A stretch of 64,000 nucleotides of DNA, from NCBI GenBank assembly GCA_017436305.1, contig JAFSDJ010000087.1, positions 62,001-126,000 on the forward strand, given 5' to 3'. This document shows positions 48,647-57,562 of this stretch, one piece after another. Position numbers and translations under genes: made by a program. Under the pieces are notes generated by a model, which saw only the letters and a list, made by a program, of their open reading frames with translations, was not told where the DNA came from and did no database searches. This stretch comes from Lachnospiraceae bacterium (GTDB lineage Bacteria > Bacillota > Clostridia > Lachnospirales > Lachnospiraceae). Position 1 is the stretch's first letter. Every line of letters starts with the position of its first letter.

Positions 48647-49123
48647 ATGTTAAAGAAATATTTGATAGTATTTTTTATTTCTATGGTGCCATTAATTGAG
48701 CTTCGTGGAGCCATTCCTTATGCAGTAGCGTTTGGACTTCCTACATTGCAGTCCTATATTATAGCTGTTTTAGGAAATATGCTACCGGTTCCGATTATTT
48801 ATTTATTTGCAAGAAAAGTTTTAGAATGGGGTGCTGATAAACCTGTGATTGGTAAGTTCTTCACATTCTGCCTGGAGAAAGGTAAAAAAGGCGGAGAAAA
48901 GTTGCAGGCAAAAGCAGGAAAGGGTCTTTTTCTGGCTCTTTTCCTTTTCGTAGGAATTCCGCTTCCGGGAACAGGCGCATGGACAGGTACATTGGCAGCA
49001 AGTCTTTTGGATATGGACTTTAAGTCCAGTATTTTAGCTGTTATGTGCGGCGTTATTTTAGCAGGTATCATTATGGGTGTTGCCAGTGCAGGTCTGTTTG
49101 GTGCCTTAGGGGCATTTTTTTAG
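48647..49123 (+). CDS. Small multidrug-export-like membrane protein (COG2426)
   Basis: A 158-residue membrane protein with four hydrophobic segments. IVFFISMVPLIELRGAIPYAV, FGLPTLQSYIIAVLGNMLPVP and LFVGIPLPGTGAWTGTLAASLL are typical of the COG2426 family, whose function as exporter is unproven. AGAGAGG precedes ATG 48647; upstream TTG/GTG codons lack support. Confidence 0.82.
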   Translation: MLKKYLIVFFISMVPLIELRGAIPYAVAFGLPTLQSYIIAVLGNMLPVPIIYLFARKVLEWGADKPVIGKFFTFCLEKGKKGGEKLQAKAGKGLFLALFLFVGIPLPGTGAWTGTLAASLLDMDFKSSILAVMCGVILAGIIMGVASAGLFGALGAFF

Positions 49124-49173
49124 AAATGCATATTCCAAAATGAACGTGTGAAAATAGACGTAAAATAGAAATA

Positions 49174-49213
49174 CCCCATAGATCAGAGGCAGATCTGACT
49201 TATGGGGATTTTT
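49174..49213. terminator. Bidirectional terminator
   Basis: accccata (49173-49180) and tatgggga (49201-49208) with inner gatcag/ctgac pairing, flanked by T on the plus side. It serves the plus gene before it and the convergent minus VOC gene. Confidence 0.8.
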
Positions 49214-49597
49214 TTATACAGTTATCTCAATCATGTTACCTTCAGCATCTAAAATACAGCTTTCATAGTAACCGTCTCCGGTTGTCCTTGGACCGCTTAT
49301 TACAGTATATCCGTGAGCTTTTAGTCTGTCTGTAAGCGCGTCTACTTCTTCCTTGCTTCCTACATTAAATGCCAAATGAATAAAGCCCCAGCTTACAGGA
49401 GACTTTTCGTGCTCGCTTAGTTCCGGTTTCGTCATGATTTCCAGTCTTGTATGATCGTCAAAGCTAAGAAAATAGCTTTCAAACCCGGTAGTTTTATTGT
49501 GATATTTTTCGTTGGAAACGGCATTAAAATAAGTTTCAAAAAACGTTTTTGCCCTTTCTAAATCTTTTACATATAATGCTGCGTGGTCAATTGTCAT
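49214..49597 (-). CDS. VOC (glyoxalase-fold) family protein
   Basis: A 127-residue protein read leftwards from ATG 49597, just behind GGAGGC on that strand. TIDHAALYVKDLERAKTFFETYF and the second half starting WGFIHLAFNVGSKEEVDAL carry two beta-alpha-beta-beta-beta modules with metal-ligand positions His3/Glu near DHTRLEIMTK, His in WGFIHLA and Glu near the end (GNMIEITV). The substrate is unknown. Confidence 0.85.
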   Translation of the reverse strand: MTIDHAALYVKDLERAKTFFETYFNAVSNEKYHNKTTGFESYFLSFDDHTRLEIMTKPELSEHEKSPVSWGFIHLAFNVGSKEEVDALTDRLKAHGYTVISGPRTTGDGYYESCILDAEGNMIEITV

Positions 49598-49754
49598 AAA
49601 AGCCTCCAATGCTAAATTTATATATCCAAACCTACCATAATGATAAAAAATTAGCAAGTATTATACTTTTTAAACAGATATTATTTTACCATTTGAAAAA
49701 AGTGGATTTTTGTGAAAAATGCAAAAAAAATCTGAAATATGTATTAAAAATTTG

Positions 49755-49783
49755 TTTACAAATACATAAAGAAAAGCTATAAT
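49755..49783 (+). promoter_or_regulatory. Promoter of the Ig-like gene
   Basis: TTTACA (49755-49760), 17-nt spacer, TATAAT (49778-49783). Confidence 0.72.
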
Positions 49784-49817
49784 TAAAATATCATTTTTTT
49801 ATAGGAGGTAAGGGGAC

Positions 49818-50897
49818 ATGAAGAAAACTATGAAAATCCGGTTGGCTGTATTTCTTTCTATTTTATTGGTACTTCCAACCATCGTAGCTGCATTACCAAT
49901 GGCTTCCACAGAAGCGCTGGCAGCAGGAAATGATGTTAGCATGTATTGGAATTGGGATGTGGCAAGCCATCCTACTATTGAGGTAGAAGCGGGTCAGCAG
50001 TTCTATTTAGGAGACTATGCAATTTTAAATGTCTATGGAAAAAAACCTTGGTATGGAAGGGTTTCCTTAGTAAAAGCAACTTACACATCCAGTAAGAAGG
50101 CTGTGGCAACTGTAAACAAAAGTGGATATTTTACAGCAAAGAAAACAGGAACTACTACAGTTACTGTAAAATATAAAAGTAAAAAGATAACTACTAAAAT
50201 TAAGGTAGTGCCAAAAGGAACATTTGCTACTTCCGAGAATATTTCCGGTTTACAAAAAAAAGCAGAAGCACTTAGCAAGCAGATTCCTAAAAAGATTACC
50301 ACAAAGAATGGATTTGCACTTTATAAAGTGGTAAGTGACTATCAGAAATATACAGACGAGGTCAATGACATTGGTGTAGAGGGCTTTTTGAAGGAAGCGG
50401 TTACAGCTTACGGCGGTTCAACTTATTACAAGAACACAGCCCAGCTTGCAGTTCCACAGGCAGGACGTTATGCAGCTTTAAATGCAATGCTTTCTAATTA
50501 TGGATGGGAGAACAATCCAACAGGTACAAAAGGTGCAAAGCTTTTCAAGATTAAATCCGTATCTGCAACGAAAAGTTCTATCGTGATTAAATTGAAAAAG
50601 AAAATTGATACAGTACAAGTTTTAGCAACACGAATTAATGGTTACAATCTTGGAAATGAAGAATTATCAGGAAATACAAAGGCATATGCCGGTGTATATG
50701 TATATGATAAGAAAACCCATGAAAGTTTCCGTTGCAAGGCAGAAGTAAAGAAAGGTAGCAATACTTTAAAGCTTATTCCGATGAAGTATTCTCCACAAAA
50801 GGGAGAATGGGTAAAGACCACACTGAAAAAGGGTCATACATACGTTTTAGAAACTAAGGATTACTGGACAAAAGGAAAAACCGTAAAAGTAAAATAA
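49818..50897 (+). CDS. Secreted protein with bacterial Ig-like domain
   Basis: A 359-residue exported protein. A signal peptide (MKKTMKIRLAVFLSILLVLP, then ALAAGND cleavage region) leads into a beta region; a Big_2-like domain spans about residues 60-135 (KATYTSSKKAVATVNKSGYF, TTTVTVKYKSKKITTKI). A helical domain and a final beta-rich part follow. No sortase or membrane anchor is seen. AGGAGGTAAGGGG precedes the ATG. Probable cell-surface or matrix role; partner unknown. Confidence 0.75.
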   Translation: MKKTMKIRLAVFLSILLVLPTIVAALPMASTEALAAGNDVSMYWNWDVASHPTIEVEAGQQFYLGDYAILNVYGKKPWYGRVSLVKATYTSSKKAVATVNKSGYFTAKKTGTTTVTVKYKSKKITTKIKVVPKGTFATSENISGLQKKAEALSKQIPKKITTKNGFALYKVVSDYQKYTDEVNDIGVEGFLKEAVTAYGGSTYYKNTAQLAVPQAGRYAALNAMLSNYGWENNPTGTKGAKLFKIKSVSATKSSIVIKLKKKIDTVQVLATRINGYNLGNEELSGNTKAYAGVYVYDKKTHESFRCKAEVKKGSNTLKLIPMKYSPQKGEWVKTTLKKGHTYVLETKDYWTKGKTVKVK

Positions 50898-50903
50898 AAT
50901 AGC

Positions 50904-50938
50904 AAAAATGCTCTGTCAGAACTGGCAGAGCATTTTTT
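50904..50938 (+). terminator. Terminator after the Ig-like gene
   Basis: aaatgctctg (50906-50915) and cagagcattt (50926-50935) with a 10-nt loop and a T run. Confidence 0.9.
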
Positions 50939-50948
50939 GGAGGTTATT

Positions 50949-52766
50949 ATGAAGAAGAAACAGAAGGTAAGGCAAAATACAAAGCAAACCGCAAATCAGA
51001 CTGAAAATCAGGGAATGTGGGATTTGTTGTTGCCGGTCTTGATGATTATTATCGTGTTGCCTTGGATAATACATCTGGCAGTATATAGTTGTGGCTACGC
51101 AGATTATGACTGGTATGCAATGGATGATTCATTAGCTGATTTTTATTGCTATTATAAAAGTTATTTTTTGGACATTATTGGATTTTTTGCTGCTATAGTA
51201 CTGGCATTTCGCATGAATTTTTATAAAGAGAAAAATAAAGCCATGAAGGTTTACATTCCTTTGGTTATATATGGTTTTTCTGTGATTTTGTCTACTATAT
51301 TTTCCATAAATTCTCAGGCATCCATCCAGGGTAATTTTGAGTCCTTTGAAAGTTGCTTTGTTTTACTTTCTTATATTATATTGTCTGTGTATGCTTATCA
51401 GATTATGGAATATGAAAGAGATTACAAAATTATCTGGTTTGCTCTTTTGGGAATTAGTATTGCATTTTCCGTAATAGGATTGTTACAGGTTTTTGGTTAC
51501 GATTTTATGGATTTTCAATGGGTGCAAAAGCTGATTATGTCCAAGGAGGCTTTTGAAATGTATGGAGGAGAGTTAGAGGATACTTTTTCAAAGGGAAGAG
51601 TATATCTGACTTTGTATAATCCTAACTATGCAGCAATTGTACTGGCAATGCTTTTTACAGTGGTGTTTATTATGTGCCTTACTGAGAGGACAAAACGGAA
51701 AAAAACAGGCTATGGGCTGCTGGCAGCAGTGCTTCTTGTATTAATCTGGTATACCTACTCCAGAGCTTCCCTGTTGGCCGTTGTGGCAGTTCTTTGCTAT
51801 GTGGTTTTTTTACAGTGTAAATCCGATAGAATGAAAATTACCGGAAAGTGGATGGCAGCAGCCGGTCTTTCAATTGTATTAATAATTGGTATTTTTGTGG
51901 CTTTAGATTATCAGGCTGATTTTAAATATTTATCCCGTATTGTAGAAGAAAATAACAGAGAACCATTAGAAAATCTTACAACAGAAAAAGATGGCATACA
52001 TATTACTTATGATGGCAATGAGTATTTGCTTTGGATGGACGGGGAAACGTTATTTTATAAAAATGAAAGCACAGAAGAAATAGTTAATGCTCTTAAAGGA
52101 GAAGAAATGGCTCTGACTATGGAAGAAGGGGCAAAAGCAATCTACATGAATGGAGAAGAGCCTGTCATTATGATGTATCTTGCAGACACTACCTTACATT
52201 TTGTGAAGCAGGACAATGACTATTTCTATCAGACAGTAGCCGGAAAAATAACAAAAATGACAGAAGTGCCGGCAGCAGATTTTCATGGTTTGGAATATTT
52301 AGGCTCTGCCAGAGGATATATTTGGTCCAGAGTGCTCCCTCTTTTAAAAGATTATATTTTTATAGGTAGCGGACCGGATACATTTGCGGAAGTATTTCCA
52401 CAACATGACTATGCAGGAAAAATTGTTTATTCAGACCAGCCGGATATGGTTATGGAAAAAGCCCATAATGATTATCTGACAAAATGGGTTCAGACAGGAA
52501 TGATTTCCGTAATTTGCATTGTAGTATTTTATTTTGCTTTGTTCTGGCAGGGAAAAGCAGTTTTTATGAAAAAAGAGAAAATAGAAAGCATGCAAAGCAG
52601 AATCGGATATGGATGCTACTTTGCATGCCTGGTTTACATAATTGCGAGTCTGGCTAATGATTCAACACTTCAGACAGCGCCGTTATTCTGGGTATTTGCA
52701 GGAATTGCATTTTCCTGTATTAAAAAATCTAAAAATGCTTCTAAGCCCTCTACAATGTCATCATAA
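50949..52766 (+). CDS. O-antigen ligase / Wzy-like membrane protein
   Basis: A 605-residue protein with about eleven hydrophobic helices. The N-terminal half has six or seven (LLLPVLMIIIVLPWIIHLAV, FAAIVLAF onward); YLTLYNPNYAAIVLAMLFTV and WYTYSRASLLAVVAVL match the polymerase/ligase motif region. A large extracellular loop (about residues 330-450) with DGIHITYDGNEYLLWMDGE is followed by GSGPDTFAEVFP and a last set of helices. It may add or polymerise surface sugars. Its last 97 nt overlap the convergent phosphatase gene. ATG 50949 follows GGAGG. Confidence 0.75.
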   Translation: MKKKQKVRQNTKQTANQTENQGMWDLLLPVLMIIIVLPWIIHLAVYSCGYADYDWYAMDDSLADFYCYYKSYFLDIIGFFAAIVLAFRMNFYKEKNKAMKVYIPLVIYGFSVILSTIFSINSQASIQGNFESFESCFVLLSYIILSVYAYQIMEYERDYKIIWFALLGISIAFSVIGLLQVFGYDFMDFQWVQKLIMSKEAFEMYGGELEDTFSKGRVYLTLYNPNYAAIVLAMLFTVVFIMCLTERTKRKKTGYGLLAAVLLVLIWYTYSRASLLAVVAVLCYVVFLQCKSDRMKITGKWMAAAGLSIVLIIGIFVALDYQADFKYLSRIVEENNREPLENLTTEKDGIHITYDGNEYLLWMDGETLFYKNESTEEIVNALKGEEMALTMEEGAKAIYMNGEEPVIMMYLADTTLHFVKQDNDYFYQTVAGKITKMTEVPAADFHGLEYLGSARGYIWSRVLPLLKDYIFIGSGPDTFAEVFPQHDYAGKIVYSDQPDMVMEKAHNDYLTKWVQTGMISVICIVVFYFALFWQGKAVFMKKEKIESMQSRIGYGCYFACLVYIIASLANDSTLQTAPLFWVFAGIAFSCIKKSKNASKPSTMSS

Positions 52767-53164
52767 GTAACATCAAAATTTCCAGTAAACCAGGGGTCAG
52801 CAATGTCCCTTGGGTTATCGGAAAAATCCAAAAGCCGGTGCATTTTTTCTTTAGGATCTCCCCCTGTGATACGTAACATATTGGAAAGGTTTCTTTCTTC
52901 CATTCCCAGCAAATAGTCATAATCTGTATAGTCTTTCTTAGTAAGCTTTCTGGCATATTTGCCGGCAGTAGAAATGCCGTACTGCATCAATTTATTTCTT
53001 GTTCCATGATGAACCGGATTGCCGGTTTCTTCTGAGCTTGTGGCAGCAGAGGCAATGTAAAATTCATGTTCCAAGCCTCTTTTTTTGACCATGTCTTTCA
53101 TAACAAATTCCGCCATTGGGGAACGACAGATGTTGCCAAGGCAGACGAATAATACTCTAATCAT
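52670..53164 (-). CDS. Low-molecular-weight protein-tyrosine phosphatase
   Basis: A 164-residue enzyme read leftwards. VLFVCLGNICRSPMAEFVM carries the Cys-x5-Arg catalytic loop; ADPWFTG supplies the general acid Asp (about residue 127). LTKKDYTDYDYLLGMEERN completes the family pattern. It removes phosphate from tyrosine, often on capsule regulators; the neighbouring polysaccharide ligase is consistent with such a link but does not prove it. C-terminal bases overlap that gene on the opposite strand. Confidence 0.92.
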   Translation of the reverse strand: MIRVLFVCLGNICRSPMAEFVMKDMVKKRGLEHEFYIASAATSSEETGNPVHHGTRNKLMQYGISTAGKYARKLTKKDYTDYDYLLGMEERNLSNMLRITGGDPKEKMHRLLDFSDNPRDIADPWFTGNFDVTYDDIVEGLEAFLDFLIQENAIPANTQNNGAV

Positions 53165-53298
53165 ATTTCTAAATCCCTTTCAAACTTAATAGTATTTTCA
53201 TTACAGCAAAGTAAACCGGTTACTTCACATAGATATTCTATTATAATAACCTGAAAATCTCAAGTTAATCTTGTAATTCACCTTTTATATAAAACCTG

Positions 53299-53326
53299 TT
53301 GACAAATAATAAATATAGGATATAAT
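53299..53326 (+). promoter_or_regulatory. Promoter of the metal-response operon
   Basis: TTGACA (53299-53304), 16-nt spacer, TATAAT (53321-53326). Confidence 0.78.
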
Positions 53327-53328
53327 GA

Positions 53329-53352
53329 ACATATGAACAAATACTCATGTGA
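53329..53352. promoter_or_regulatory. Likely ArsR/SmtB operator
   Basis: The imperfect dyad ATGAACAAATACTCAT (about 53333-53348), extended to catatga...tcatgtg, sits directly after the -10 box where a SmtB/CadC-type repressor would block transcription. Confidence 0.55.
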
Positions 53353-53406
53353 AAAAATGTAACCGGACACTTATGAAAAGTTACAAGAGAATAGGAGGTA
53401 TCCCGG

Positions 53407-53757
53407 ATGTCAGAGGAAAAATGCGATTGTACTTTTGTTCACGAAGACATTGTAGCTAAGGTAAATGAAAAAATGCCTGACGAAGAAACATTATATGACT
53501 TAGCAGACTTTTTTAAAGTATTTGGAGATTCTACAAGAATTAAAATTCTTTATGTGCTGCTTTGTTCGGAGATGTGCGTGTGTGACATTGCCCAGATTTT
53601 AGGTATGACTCAGTCAGCAATTTCCCATCAGCTTAGAATGTTAAGGCAGATGGATTTAGTACGTACCAGAAGAGATGGAAAAACGGTTTATTATTCTTTA
53701 TCAGATGGACATATTTTCAATATATTAAGCCAGGGCATGGAGCATATAGAGGAATAA
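53407..53757 (+). CDS. ArsR/SmtB-family metal-sensing repressor
   Basis: A 116-residue winged helix-turn-helix repressor. EKCDCTF (N-terminal CxC) and SEMCVCDIAQIL (CxC in the alpha-3 region) are the metal-binding pair of CadC/CmtR-type sensors; MTQSAISHQLRMLRQMDLV is the recognition helix and TRRDGKTVYYSL the wing. It likely responds to Cd/Pb/Zn and represses the transporter genes that follow, from the operator just upstream. Confidence 0.9.
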   Translation: MSEEKCDCTFVHEDIVAKVNEKMPDEETLYDLADFFKVFGDSTRIKILYVLLCSEMCVCDIAQILGMTQSAISHQLRMLRQMDLVRTRRDGKTVYYSLSDGHIFNILSQGMEHIEE

Positions 53758-53785
53758 AGGTAATTGGTGATGAGGGAGATTGTGA

Positions 53786-53943
53786 GAAGTTTCCCATAGG
53801 GTATTTAGTGCAAGACTAGATATGCTGAACATTCCAATGAGCCTTTGGGCAAAGAATTGTGTCAGTAAGGGCTTCCACAATTCTTAAAGTCTCATTTCCA
53901 TAGCATATAATAGTCGTGCACTAAATACCCTATGGGAATCTTC
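53786..53943. repeat. Palindromic hairpin element, copy C
   Basis: Outer arms ttcccatagggtatttagtg (from 53791) and cactaaataccctatgggaa (to 53938) pair perfectly and extend outward with gaag/cttc. The inner stem is aagaattgtg/cacaattctt around loop tcagtaagggcttc (53862-53875), and atatgct/agcatat between. Copies B and C differ in a C-G to T-A exchange in this stem. Confidence 0.88.
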
Positions 53944-54056
53944 CGCCAATACTACTGCATATGCAATTGCCTATAAGGTGGCGTAGATTAGTTGGCTATA
54001 GGTAATAGATTTTATAACCATATACTAAAAATAAAAAAGAAAAGGAGAAAATTATC

Positions 54057-54278
54057 ATGAAAAAAACTTACATTTTAGAGGATCTTGATTGTGCACATTG
54101 CGCAGGAAAAATTGAGGAGGCTGTAGCAGCACTTTCCACTGTGGAAAAATGCAGCTTAAACTTTTTAACGAAGAAGCTGGTTGTTGATGCCGAAGAAAGT
54201 AATTTCGAAGCAATTACAAAGGATGTTAAGAAAATTGTAAAGAAAACAGAACCGGATGTAACGGTAGTGGAAAAATAA
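54057..54278 (+). CDS. Heavy-metal-associated (HMA) domain protein
   Basis: A 73-residue single HMA domain. DLDCAHCAGKIEEAVAAL holds the metal-binding CxxC (about residues 13-16); the remaining ferredoxin-like fold is typical. It lies between the repressor and the ATPase and probably binds the metal to be exported, acting as a chaperone for the ATPase. The CAHC pair fits zinc/cadmium or copper-type sites. Confidence 0.9.
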   Translation: MKKTYILEDLDCAHCAGKIEEAVAALSTVEKCSLNFLTKKLVVDAEESNFEAITKDVKKIVKKTEPDVTVVEK

Positions 54279-54351
54279 TGTTATCGTTTTTAGGGTAACA
54301 GTATGATAGCAACTGTTTATAAGGGACAGATAAGAAACTGTAGGTGAAGAA

Positions 54352-56244
54352 ATGACAAAGAAATTAAAGAGAAAGCTACGTAACATTATTTTAGGCGCAA
54401 TTATTTTCGCCTGTGCCTGTGTCGTGGAACATTCCGCATCAGGTATAAATGCAAATCTTATATTAGGATTTTTTCTGGTTGCCTATTTTATTATAGGCGG
54501 TGATGTGGTGAAAAAAGCAGGTAATAACATTGTACACGGCAGAGTTATGGATGAGAATTTTCTTATGCTCATTGCCACAGTAGGAGCCTTTTGCGTAGGA
54601 GACAATGCGGAAGCGGTAGCCGTTATGCTTTTTTACCAGGTTGGTGAGTGGTTCCAGTCCTATGCAGTAAATAAGTCCAGAAAATCCATTTCAGACCTTA
54701 TGGATATCAGACCGGATTATGCTAATGTAATTCGGGATGGCAAAGAAGAAGAGGTTGATCCGGAAGAAGTAAAAATCGGAGAAACCATTGTAGTAAAAGC
54801 CGGGGAGAAAATCCCACTTGACGGTGTTGTCACAAAAGGGAATACTACTGTTGACACTATGGCCTTAACCGGAGAAAGCGTACCAAGAGATGTGATTTTG
54901 GGGGATGATGTCATAAGTGGATGCATTAACCTTACCAGTGTTATAGAAATTCAGGTAACAAAAGAATTTGAACAGTCTACCGTAGCAAAGATTTTAGACT
55001 TAGTAGAAAATGCCAGCAGTAAAAAGGCAGAGGCAGAAAACTTTATTTCTAAATTTGCAAAATACTATACCCCAACTATCGTGGTGTTAGCTGTTATGCT
55101 TGCATTTTTACCACCGCTTTTTATAGATGGACAATATTTTAAATGGATTTACAGAGCATTATCCTTCTTAGTTATTTCCTGCCCTTGTGCCCTGGTTATC
55201 TCTATTCCTTTAAGCTTTTTTGGAGGAATTGGCGGTGCCAGCAGAGAGGGCATTTTAGTAAAAGGCAGCAATTACTTAGAGATTTTATCAAAAGCAAGTA
55301 TTGTTGTTATGGATAAAACCGGAACCCTTACAAAAGGAATCTTTAAGGTAAAAGAAATTCATCCTTCCAAGGAAAGCAATTTATCAGAAGAAAAGCTGTT
55401 AGAGCTTACAGCATATAGCGAAAGCTACTCCAATCACCCAATTTCAAAATCCTTAAAAGAAGCTTATTTTGAAAAAGCAAAAGAAAAGGAGTTTGCAAAA
55501 GAAAGAATTGGTGAAATTAAGGAAATATCAGGATATGGCGTGGAGGCTAAAATTGACGGATGCGTCATATGTGTAGGAAATGACAAACTGATGGAAAAAT
55601 ATCAAATTTCCTATGAAATGACACAAGCACCGGGAACCGTTATTTATGTGGCAAAAGAGAATCAATATCTTGGTTATCTTGTAATCGGTGATGAAATTAA
55701 GTCTGACAGTAAGCAGGCTGTTGCCCAGCTTAAAAAAGCAGGTGTGAAAGAAATTGTTATGCTTACCGGAGACAGAGTGGCAGCAGCAGAGGCTGTTGCA
55801 GGAGAACTTGGAATTAAAAAGGTCTTTTCAGAACTGCTTCCTGGTGATAAAGTAGATAAGGTAGAAGAATTATTAGCCCAAAAAGGCGAAAAAGAAGCAC
55901 TTATTTTTGTTGGTGATGGAATTAACGATGCACCGGTATTAGCCAGAGCAGATGTGGGAATTGCCATGGGTGGTCTTGGTCAGGATGCAGCCATTGAAGC
56001 AGCTGACATTGTCATCATGACAGATGAACCAAGTAAAATTGCAAGAGCTATGGAAATTTCAAAAAAGACACTGACTATTGTAAAACAAAACATTGTGTTT
56101 GCCATCGGCATAAAAGTACTGGTACTTATATTGGCAGCAGTGGGAATTGCCAGCATGTGGCTTGCCATTTTTGCAGATGTAGGTGTGGCATTTTTAGCAA
56201 TTTTAAATGCAATGCGTACTTTAAAATCAAAGTCAGCAAAGTAA
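54352..56244 (+). CDS. Heavy-metal translocating P-type ATPase (Zn/Cd/Pb type)
   Basis: A 630-residue P1B-type ATPase without its own HMA domain. ALTGESVPRDV (actuator), VISCPCALVISIPLSF (transport CPC), MDKTGTLTKGIF (phosphorylated Asp), YSNHPISKSL (HP motif), TGDRVAAAEAVAGELG and FVGDGINDAPVLARADVGIAM are all complete. Six to eight membrane helices. CPC and the HMA partner fit Zn/Cd/Pb export of the CadA/ZntA kind. It is the effector of the repressor upstream. Confidence 0.92.
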   Translation: MTKKLKRKLRNIILGAIIFACACVVEHSASGINANLILGFFLVAYFIIGGDVVKKAGNNIVHGRVMDENFLMLIATVGAFCVGDNAEAVAVMLFYQVGEWFQSYAVNKSRKSISDLMDIRPDYANVIRDGKEEEVDPEEVKIGETIVVKAGEKIPLDGVVTKGNTTVDTMALTGESVPRDVILGDDVISGCINLTSVIEIQVTKEFEQSTVAKILDLVENASSKKAEAENFISKFAKYYTPTIVVLAVMLAFLPPLFIDGQYFKWIYRALSFLVISCPCALVISIPLSFFGGIGGASREGILVKGSNYLEILSKASIVVMDKTGTLTKGIFKVKEIHPSKESNLSEEKLLELTAYSESYSNHPISKSLKEAYFEKAKEKEFAKERIGEIKEISGYGVEAKIDGCVICVGNDKLMEKYQISYEMTQAPGTVIYVAKENQYLGYLVIGDEIKSDSKQAVAQLKKAGVKEIVMLTGDRVAAAEAVAGELGIKKVFSELLPGDKVDKVEELLAQKGEKEALIFVGDGINDAPVLARADVGIAMGGLGQDAAIEAADIVIMTDEPSKIARAMEISKKTLTIVKQNIVFAIGIKVLVLILAAVGIASMWLAIFADVGVAFLAILNAMRTLKSKSAK

Positions 56245-56303
56245 ACAGATTACCGGAAGAACACAAATAGTAATAGAAACAGTAAAATAAAAGGAATAAG
56301 AGC

Positions 56304-56954
56304 ATGAAGCAAGTAAAGTTTACCTTGAATTTATCAGAAGAACAGATAATGGAAACAATAAAACGTTACCATTTTTCAGAGGAAGATTTACCTGCTTTAT
56401 GCTCTTTTTTTCAGGCATTAAAGCCTTTAATACAAGGGAAAGCCTATTATGAAGTAATAAAAGAACCAAAAGAGAAACCGGATAACCTACAGTTTGTGGA
56501 GGAAGAAAGCTTTTTGGTGGCGATTGTTACTTTGGGAAAAGGGGCGGATAAGTTACATGAGCTGTATTTGGAGGCGGAAGACATTCTGGCTGCTTATATG
56601 ATTGACTGTTTAAGTTTTGATTTGCTAAGTCAGGCATATGACAAGCTGGCGGGACAGATAGAAAAGGAAGAAAAGCTTTATATAGAGAAATATGAGTTTT
56701 TAGGAGGAAAATATCCTTTGGAAAGAATGGATGAAATTTTTCAGTATTTTTCCCAGGATGAAGTAACCTATAATGATGCTTATATGCTACTGCCGCAAAA
56801 AAGCGTAGTTTACTTAGGAAAGCTTACAGAGATAAAAGAAGAGAGCTGTCGGCATATTTGTGCATGTTGTGATAATACAACGTGCCCTAACAGACAGCCT
56901 CTTCCCTATGGATATCAAAGAATTTTTGGAAAGGAAAAGGTCGAACCGGCTTAA
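56304..56954 (+). CDS. MetH-activation-domain-like protein
   Basis: A 216-residue protein. VAIVTLGKGADKLHELYLEA, the DCLSFDLLSQAYDKL helix and MDEIFQYFSQ...YNDAYMLLPQKSVVYLGKL resemble the activation domain of cobalamin-dependent methionine synthase, which binds S-adenosylmethionine. A C-terminal CRHICACCDNTTCPNRQ cluster is unusual and may bind zinc or an iron-sulfur group. A cob(I)alamin adenosyltransferase follows at 8 nt, supporting a cobalamin link. Assignment by pattern. Confidence 0.6.
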   Translation: MKQVKFTLNLSEEQIMETIKRYHFSEEDLPALCSFFQALKPLIQGKAYYEVIKEPKEKPDNLQFVEEESFLVAIVTLGKGADKLHELYLEAEDILAAYMIDCLSFDLLSQAYDKLAGQIEKEEKLYIEKYEFLGGKYPLERMDEIFQYFSQDEVTYNDAYMLLPQKSVVYLGKLTEIKEESCRHICACCDNTTCPNRQPLPYGYQRIFGKEKVEPA

Positions 56955-56962
56955 AATAAAAT

Positions 56963-57490
56963 ATGGAAAAAGGACTGATACACGTATATCATGGAGATGG
57001 AAAAGGTAAAACTACTGCTGCAGTGGGCCTTGCAATCAGGGCAGCAGGGGCGCAAAAGCAGGTAATTTTTGCTCAGTTTTTAAAAGGAAGCCCTACCGGA
57101 GAATTGCAAAGCTTTGAAAAACTTTCCAATATCAGAGTGCTTCGTAGTAAAGAAGATTTGGGATTTTTTAAAAATATGACACCGGAAGAAAAAGAAAAAT
57201 CGGAAAAAATTCATACGGAAATTATGCAACAGATTTTTTCCATTTTGGAAAAGGAATCAATTGATTTGGTGATTCTGGATGAAATCACCTATCCATATGA
57301 ATATGACAATGTTGACAGAAAATTAGTGGAAAAGCTGATACTTCAAAAACCGGATAATATAGAGCTTGTGATTACTGGTAGAAATCCGGCATCACTTTTT
57401 TTGGAAAGAGCGGATTATATAACTGAAATGAAAAAAATAAGGCATCCATTTGACAAGAACATACCAGCAAGATGTGGTGTTGAATATTAA
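56963..57490 (+). CDS. cobO: Cob(I)yrinic acid a,c-diamide adenosyltransferase
   Basis: A 175-residue CobO/BtuR-type enzyme. HGDGKGKTTAAVGLAIRAAG is the P-loop; VIFAQFLKGSPTGE and LVILDEITYPYEYD are conserved family motifs, and the end ARCGVEY is typical. It adenosylates cobalamin precursors. Only the ATG after AATAAAAT is available; a weak site precedes it, likely by coupling with the gene before it. Confidence 0.88.
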   Translation: MEKGLIHVYHGDGKGKTTAAVGLAIRAAGAQKQVIFAQFLKGSPTGELQSFEKLSNIRVLRSKEDLGFFKNMTPEEKEKSEKIHTEIMQQIFSILEKESIDLVILDEITYPYEYDNVDRKLVEKLILQKPDNIELVITGRNPASLFLERADYITEMKKIRHPFDKNIPARCGVEY

Positions 57491-57562
57491 AGGGTACGGT
57501 CTATAAGAATACTTTCAGTCAATTTGTATATTCCGGCACTTTATGAATGACATGGATGAATT

